Source of the DNA: an uncultured Candidatus Saccharibacteria bacterium
GTDB lineage: Bacteria; Patescibacteriota; Saccharimonadia; Saccharimonadales; Saccharimonadaceae
Reading direction: 5' to 3'
Assembly: GCA_938042065.1 (NCBI GenBank)
Contig: CALISG010000022.1
Span: 3,176-67,175, forward strand
Length of the DNA: 64,000 bases
Shown here: positions 60,161 to 64,000 of the stretch, one piece after another
Numbering within the stretch: the first letter of the stretch is position 1
Layout: each line of letters opens with the position of its first letter
Translations under genes and position numbers: made by a program
The notes under the pieces: generated by a model
Told to the model about the DNA's origin: nothing
The model's database searches: none
The model's input: only the letters and a program-made list of their open reading frames with translations

Positions 60161-61636
60161 TTATACTGCTCGGCGCAGGCGCAGGAGTTTGCGCCGATTT
60201 TTCTTTGTTTGGCCGTCGTCGAGGTCGTCAATACTGAAGTCGTCGTAGGTTACCATCAGAGCGCGCGAATTGATTTGCCGCAGCGTCTCGAGGCCGACAG
60301 TCACTACAATCAGTAGTCCGGTACCGCCAATCGACAAGTTCGAAACGTTAAGTCCGAGCTGCGCAAAGATATAGTCAATGGCGAACGGCATGATAGCAAT
60401 AATGCCAAGAGCGATTGAGCCAAACAAAATCAAGCGGTTAACGGTGCGCGTCAAATACTCTTCGGTTTGAGTGCCTGGCCGAATGCCGGCGATGAAGCCG
60501 CCTTGCTTTTGCAGATTTTCGGAAATTTCGTTAGCGTTAAAGACGATACCTGTGTAGAAATAAGTGAAGGCGATAACCAGCACAAAGTACAAAATTGGAT
60601 AAATCGCTACCGTCCAGTCGCCGTTGCTGAAGCTAGCTGCCGTTGGCGTTTGGAACCACTTGATTAGGTTGTTGGCGATAGTGTGGTTGGCGCCAGGCAT
60701 AGCGCGCATAACTTGGCCGACAAATGCTGGCAAGCTGAGGAAAGCCACCGCGAAAATCACTGGAATAACACCAGCAGCGATCAGCTTAATTGGCAAAATG
60801 CTTTTGACGCCGCCATAGCTAGTGTTGCCAGCGACGCGCTTAGCGTAATTGATGGTAATGACGCGCTGCGCTTCGTTGATCTTGACCAAGAAGTATAGCA
60901 ATACCAAACCGACCGTACCGAGAATTAGCAGTAGCCAGAACGTTGTTGGATCGACTGGTACATCAAACCAGCCAAAGATGCTAAGTTTGCCCTTGGTGGT
61001 GCTTAATAGCGAGTTAATTAGCGTACCAAAAGTATTTGGCAGCTGGCTAACAATACCAGCGAAGATGATAAGCGAAATGCCATTGCCGATTCCCTGTTCG
61101 GTGATCAGCTCGCCGATCCACATCAGCAGGATTGAGCCGGCAGTCATAGCGGTTACCGAAATTGCCCACTGCCAAATCGAGGTGCCAGTGGTGCCGGTTG
61201 ACGAATTCGCCAGGACGGATTGCTGTAGGATGTAAACAAAAGCGATAGATTGAACGATAGCTAGCGGCACGGTAACGACGCGTGTCCACTGGTTGATCTT
61301 GCGGCGGCCTGATTCGCCGTCATTGTGCAGCTCTTCTAGCTTCGGGATTGCTTTGGTGAGTAGCTGTGTGATGATGCTGGCAGTGATAAATGGACTCATG
61401 CCGACCAGAACAATACTAATCTGGCTGAGCGCGCCGCCGCTCATGAGATTAAGAAATCCGCCAAAGTCGCTGCTGCCAATAACGCTTTGGATGACGGTGC
61501 GCAGCTCGGTTGGATTAGCCAGCGGCACTGGTACGTGCGCCATGAAGCGAAACGCTACAATTAGCCCGAAGACGATTAGCAAGCGCTTTTGCATATCTTT
61601 ATTTTTCAGTGAGCGGAAAATTATTCTCCAATTCAT
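60161..61636 (-). CDS. secY: Preprotein translocase subunit SecY
   Basis: A 491-residue, ten-helix SecY: FGLIVAFRFMAHVPVPLANP (helix 1), plug region GGFLNLMSGGALSQISIVLVGMSPFITASIITQLL, GELITEQGIGNGISLIIFAG, and FYTGIVFNANEISENLQKQGGFIAGIRPGTQTEEYL. It forms the channel with SecE (36265). adk and map, which usually sit between secY and infA, are absent. Confidence 0.97.
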   Translation of the reverse strand: MNWRIIFRSLKNKDMQKRLLIVFGLIVAFRFMAHVPVPLANPTELRTVIQSVIGSSDFGGFLNLMSGGALSQISIVLVGMSPFITASIITQLLTKAIPKLEELHNDGESGRRKINQWTRVVTVPLAIVQSIAFVYILQQSVLANSSTGTTGTSIWQWAISVTAMTAGSILLMWIGELITEQGIGNGISLIIFAGIVSQLPNTFGTLINSLLSTTKGKLSIFGWFDVPVDPTTFWLLLILGTVGLVLLYFLVKINEAQRVITINYAKRVAGNTSYGGVKSILPIKLIAAGVIPVIFAVAFLSLPAFVGQVMRAMPGANHTIANNLIKWFQTPTAASFSNGDWTVAIYPILYFVLVIAFTYFYTGIVFNANEISENLQKQGGFIAGIRPGTQTEEYLTRTVNRLILFGSIALGIIAIMPFAIDYIFAQLGLNVSNLSIGGTGLLIVVTVGLETLRQINSRALMVTYDDFSIDDLDDGQTKKNRRKLLRLRRAV

Positions 61637-61705
61637 TACCTAGCCCCTCTAGCTACTAACAATTCATTAACTTATCACAGTATACAGTATTGAGCTAATA
61701 ATAGC

Positions 61706-61730
61706 AAAACGCCCTCCGTAGAGAGCGTTT
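61706..61730 (-). terminator. Hairpin between rplO and secY
   Basis: Minus strand AAACGCTCTC-TACG-GAGGGCGTTT, a 10-bp stem (one G-U), followed by TGCTATT; the T run is formed by the stem end (GTTTT). A TATACT lies about 25 nt further on for secY. It probably attenuates read-through from the rplF-rplO segment. Confidence 0.6.
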
Positions 61731-61775
61731 CGTTGTGAGATTGCAAGCTGCCGCGAGCTATCTTATTCGGCTGGG

Positions 61776-62261
61776 CTAGGCAGCTCTGTCGTCTGCTTCG
61801 GCTTGCTTGGCAGATTTTGGCAGCGGTGGTACGGCAGCTTTTTCAAAAGCGCCGCCGGCTTTCTCTAGCATAGCGACCACGCTTTGCGATGCGCCCTGCG
61901 TTTGCAGAGTAATCTTGGCGGTCAAGTCGCCGCGGGCAATCACCTTGACGTTGTGAAACGGCGTAGTTATTAGGCCGGCTTCGTATAGCGTAAAGTTGTC
62001 GACGTTGCCTTTCAAATCATTCAAGCGGTCGCTATACACCACTTGAGCTGGTATGCGCAAGCTTTTGAAGCCGCGCGCCTTTGGAATAGCGGTAACAATG
62101 CCGTTCTGGCCGCCCTGGAATGTGCTGCGAAGCTTTTTGCCAGTGCGAGCATTTTGACCTTTGGTACCGCGGCCAGCGGTTTTGCCGCCGCCAGCAGCGA
62201 TACCGCGACCAACACGCTTGCGGTCTTTATTCGCCGAAACTTGGAGCTGATTGTACTTCAT
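61776..62261 (-). CDS. rplO: Ribosomal protein uL15
   Basis: A 161-residue uL15: RKRVGRGIAAGGGKTAGRGTKGQNARTGKKLRSTFQGGQ and the globular part FTLYEAGLITTPFHNVKVIARGDLTAKITLQTQGASQSVVAMLEKAGG. It starts 1 nt after the rpsE stop; rpmD (uL30), normally between them, is missing. Confidence 0.97.
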   Translation of the reverse strand: MKYNQLQVSANKDRKRVGRGIAAGGGKTAGRGTKGQNARTGKKLRSTFQGGQNGIVTAIPKARGFKSLRIPAQVVYSDRLNDLKGNVDNFTLYEAGLITTPFHNVKVIARGDLTAKITLQTQGASQSVVAMLEKAGGAFEKAAVPPLPKSAKQAEADDRAA

Positions 62262-62262
62262 A

Positions 62263-62871
62263 TTAATTCTCCTCCTTGGCGGCTACCTTTGCTTTTTCGG
62301 CTTTTTTCTCAGCGCCAACCCACTTTTCGCGCGGAACTAAGCCAGCCAGCGCTTCGACAGTTGCGTAAGCAATATTGACTTTGTTGGTACTACCTAAGCT
62401 CTTAGACAGCAGGTTGCGGATACCAGTCACGCCGATAACTGCGCGCACTACGCCGCCGGCAATAATACCGGTACCCGGCGCTGCTGGCTTGATGAGGACG
62501 CGGGCGCCGCTAAGCTTGACTTCCATATCGTGCGGAATGGTTTCGTTGACTACTGGGATAGTAACCAGGTGTTTCTTGGCGATAGCCGTAGCCTTGGCAA
62601 TGGCTGCCTGGACATCAGCTCCTTTGGCTACGCCGACGCCGACCTTGTTCTTGCGATTACCGACGACGACTAGCGCTTTGAAACGGAAGCGGCGGCCGCC
62701 CTTGACGACACGCGCCACGCGGTCGATATTGATTACTACTTCTTCGAATTCTTTAGGCGCGTCATCGCGCTGGTTGCGCCGGTCATCGCGGCGACCGCCT
62801 CGACCTTGACGGCGGCTGCGCGGGGCGCGTTTGTCGTCTCGGGGCGTGGTTTGTTCTTTGGCTTCGGCCAT
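62263..62871 (-). CDS. rpsE: Ribosomal protein uS5
   Basis: A 202-residue uS5 with a basic N-terminal extension (1-40, RSRRQGRGGRRDDRRNQRDD), then VINIDRVARVVKGGRRFRFKALVVVGNRKNKVGVGVAKGADVQAAIAKA and VLIKPAAPGTGIIAGGVVRAVIGVTGIRNLLSKSLGSTNKVN. C-terminal tail is Lys/Ala-rich. Confidence 0.97.
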   Translation of the reverse strand: MAEAKEQTTPRDDKRAPRSRRQGRGGRRDDRRNQRDDAPKEFEEVVINIDRVARVVKGGRRFRFKALVVVGNRKNKVGVGVAKGADVQAAIAKATAIAKKHLVTIPVVNETIPHDMEVKLSGARVLIKPAAPGTGIIAGGVVRAVIGVTGIRNLLSKSLGSTNKVNIAYATVEALAGLVPREKWVGAEKKAEKAKVAAKEEN

Positions 62872-62872
62872 T

Positions 62873-63229
62873 TTAGAACTCCAATCCTTCCTTGCGAGCT
62901 GCGTCGGCCAGAGCTTTCAGGCGGCCAGCGTACTGGCGGCCGTTGCGGTCGAATACAACTGCGTTAATCTTTGCTTTCTTGGCTTTTTTGGCGATTTCAG
63001 TACCGATTAAGGCGCACTTTTCGGTCATCGTGCCCTTAGCTTTGCTGCCGACAGTAGTGGCTGCTGCTAGAGTGTTGCCAGTAGTATCGTCGATTAGCTG
63101 AGCGCTAACGTGCATATTGCTGATAACGACACTGAGGCGCGGGCGCTCTGGCGTACCGTTAACTTTGGCGCGAACGCGGTTCTTGCGCAAGTTGCGGTTC
63201 AATAGTTTGTGCGAAAGTGAATTAGACAT
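62873..63229 (-). CDS. rplR: Ribosomal protein uL18
   Basis: A 118-residue uL18: RNLRKNRVRAKVNGTPERPRLSVVISNMHVSAQLIDDTTGNTLAAATT, IGTEIAKKAKKAKINAVVFDRNGRQYAGRLKALADAARKEGLEF. It binds 5S rRNA. Its ATG shares one base with the rplF stop. Confidence 0.97.
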   Translation of the reverse strand: MSNSLSHKLLNRNLRKNRVRAKVNGTPERPRLSVVISNMHVSAQLIDDTTGNTLAAATTVGSKAKGTMTEKCALIGTEIAKKAKKAKINAVVFDRNGRQYAGRLKALADAARKEGLEF

Positions 63230-63771
63230 TATTTCTTACCTGCCTTTCCTGCTTTACGCAAAATTTGTTCATCGACGTAAGCGATACCCTTGCCCTTGTA
63301 TGGCTCCGGCTTCTTGAGCGCGCGGATTTCGGCGGCTGCTTGGCCGACTTTTTGCTTGTCTATGCCAGAGACGACGATGATCATCTTCTCGTTGCTCACA
63401 TTGACGCCTTCGGGCGCTTTGTACTTGACCTCATGGCTGAAACCTAAGCTCATCGTCAGCTCGTTGTTGCTTGACGACACGCGGAAGCCGACACCTTTAA
63501 CCTCGAGGCGCTTCTCGTAGCCCTTGGTCACGCCGATTACCATGTTGTTGATCAGCGCGCGCATCAGACCGTGCTGGGCGCGAGCAGTTTTGGACTCATC
63601 CTTCGGATGAACCGTGACTTGTCCGTCTTCGACTTTCACCTCAACCGCTGGCGTGATGAATTGTGTCAATTCACCTTTCGGGCCCTTTACGACCACGTCA
63701 CCAGAGTCAACCGTGATTGTCACACCGGCCGGAATAACCACCGGCAGTTTTCCGATTCGACTCAGACTCAT
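63229..63771 (-). CDS. rplF: Ribosomal protein uL6
   Basis: A 180-residue uL6: MSLSRIGKLPVVIPAGVTITVDSGDVVVKGPKGELTQF and the C-terminal motif KPEPYKGKGIAYVDEQILRKAGKAGKK. AAGGTGAG lies 4 nt before the ATG. First gene of this segment, with its own promoter; rpsH is not directly upstream. Confidence 0.97.
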   Translation of the reverse strand: MSLSRIGKLPVVIPAGVTITVDSGDVVVKGPKGELTQFITPAVEVKVEDGQVTVHPKDESKTARAQHGLMRALINNMVIGVTKGYEKRLEVKGVGFRVSSSNNELTMSLGFSHEVKYKAPEGVNVSNEKMIIVVSGIDKQKVGQAAAEIRALKKPEPYKGKGIAYVDEQILRKAGKAGKK

Positions 63772-63807
63772 TACTCACCTTTCGTGTGATTTGATATTAA
63801 CCCTGGT

Positions 63808-63837
63808 ATTTTAGCATAGATTAGGGGTAGAATGCAA
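63808..63837 (-). promoter_or_regulatory. Promoter of the rplF-rplR-rpsE-rplO segment
   Basis: Minus strand TTGCAT, 18-nt spacer, TAAAAT, giving a leader of about 30 nt with a ribosome site. Confidence 0.65.
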
Positions 63838-63855
63838 GGTTTTTGATCGTTCTGC

Positions 63856-64000
63856 TTAGTTACCGTATGGAATGAGTAGAATAATCGCCAAAATGCCGAG
63901 AGCAATATATGTTGCTAGCGCAGCCTTGGTCAAATACGGTTCTGGCATGGTGTAGATTTTACGCACTTCGTAATAATCCCATAGCCGCCAACCAGAGATC
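63856..64000 (-). CDS. 3' end of a membrane protein gene (partial)
   Basis: An open frame entering from the right edge on the minus strand and ending at TAA 63856-63858; 47 residues, ending in a membrane helix (AALATYIALGILAIILLIPYGN). It does not resemble uS8, the usual neighbour of uL6. Identity cannot be given. Confidence 0.5.
   Translation of the reverse strand, partial: ISGWRLWDYYEVRKIYTMPEPYLTKAALATYIALGILAIILLIPYGN

Noticed and set aside
1..64000. CRISPR array or cas genes
   Set aside because: No regularly spaced short repeats; the only tandem repeats are coding (LPKTG protein) or a single duplication (recombinase).
1..64000. UGA recoding as in Gracilibacteria/SR1
   Set aside because: Conserved genes end at TGA at their expected lengths, tRNA-Trp has anticodon CCA, and no in-frame TGA interrupts core genes.

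Overview
The window is bacterial, uses the standard code (TGA is an ordinary stop, and a tRNA-Trp(CCA) and a TrpS are present), and looks like a member of Candidatus Saccharibacteria (TM7, Candidate Phyla Radiation). The support is: rpmD (L30) is missing between rpsE and rplO, as reported for CPR bacteria; L33, L36 and S4 are cysteine-free; there is a sortase with an LPKTG surface protein, a DUF3048 protein, DNA-uptake/cell-wall style membrane proteins without known pathways, and very short intergenic regions. About twenty genes have a TATAAT-like -10 box only 5-10 nt before the start codon, so leaderless or nearly leaderless mRNAs are the rule for first genes.

Layout. 1-1.7 kb: end of an unknown gene, a GNAT acetyltransferase, and a VanX-like D,D-dipeptidase whose 240-nt leader carries a T-box-like motif and terminator. 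1.7-11.07 kb: AT-rich accessory island with a HEPN-motif protein, two small HTH/helical genes, a complete type III restriction-modification pair (res, mod), a divergent MerR-like regulator with a palindrome in the mod promoter, a small ORF under a large hairpin, and a decayed large serine recombinase; it ends beside tRNA-Glu(CTC). 11.1-23 kb: DUF3048-histidine kinase-response regulator operon, gltX with a small coiled-coil gene, a membrane-anchored pair (DUF4367-like and PEGA/beta-propeller), a sortase, tRNA-Leu, and the sortase substrate with five 33-residue cysteine repeats. 23-34.8 kb: nucleotide repair and sugar-transfer genes (ribokinase-like, exonuclease III, three glycosyltransferases, alpha/beta hydrolase), smpB, ABC-F, VanY-like carboxypeptidase.

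34.9-46.2 kb: tRNA-Pro, rplK-nusG-secE, a second histidine kinase, YgjP-type metallopeptidase, P-loop kinase, tRNA-Trp, MscS channel, and a four-gene operon for alpha-glucan metabolism (GT4 glycogen-synthase-like, GH57, GH15, unknown). 46.2-55.8 kb: rpmG, TrmH-type methylase, a nitroreductase interrupted by one in-frame amber codon, SGNH hydrolase, AlkD-type protein, small zinc-ribbon and DUF2085 proteins, tRNA-Thr(GGT), tRNA-Tyr, tRNA-Thr(TGT), TPR protein, holB, RluA-type pseudouridine synthase, trpS with an AT-rich insertion, and a candidate small structured RNA upstream of trpS.

55.9-64 kb: a reduced ribosomal protein block on the minus strand, rplF-rplR-rpsE-rplO / secY / infA-rpmJ-rpsM-rpsK-rpsD-rpoA-rplQ-rplM-rpsI, broken into segments by terminators; adk, map and rpmD are absent from their common positions, and rpsH is not directly upstream of rplF. 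The last 145 bases hold the 3' end of an unrelated membrane protein gene.
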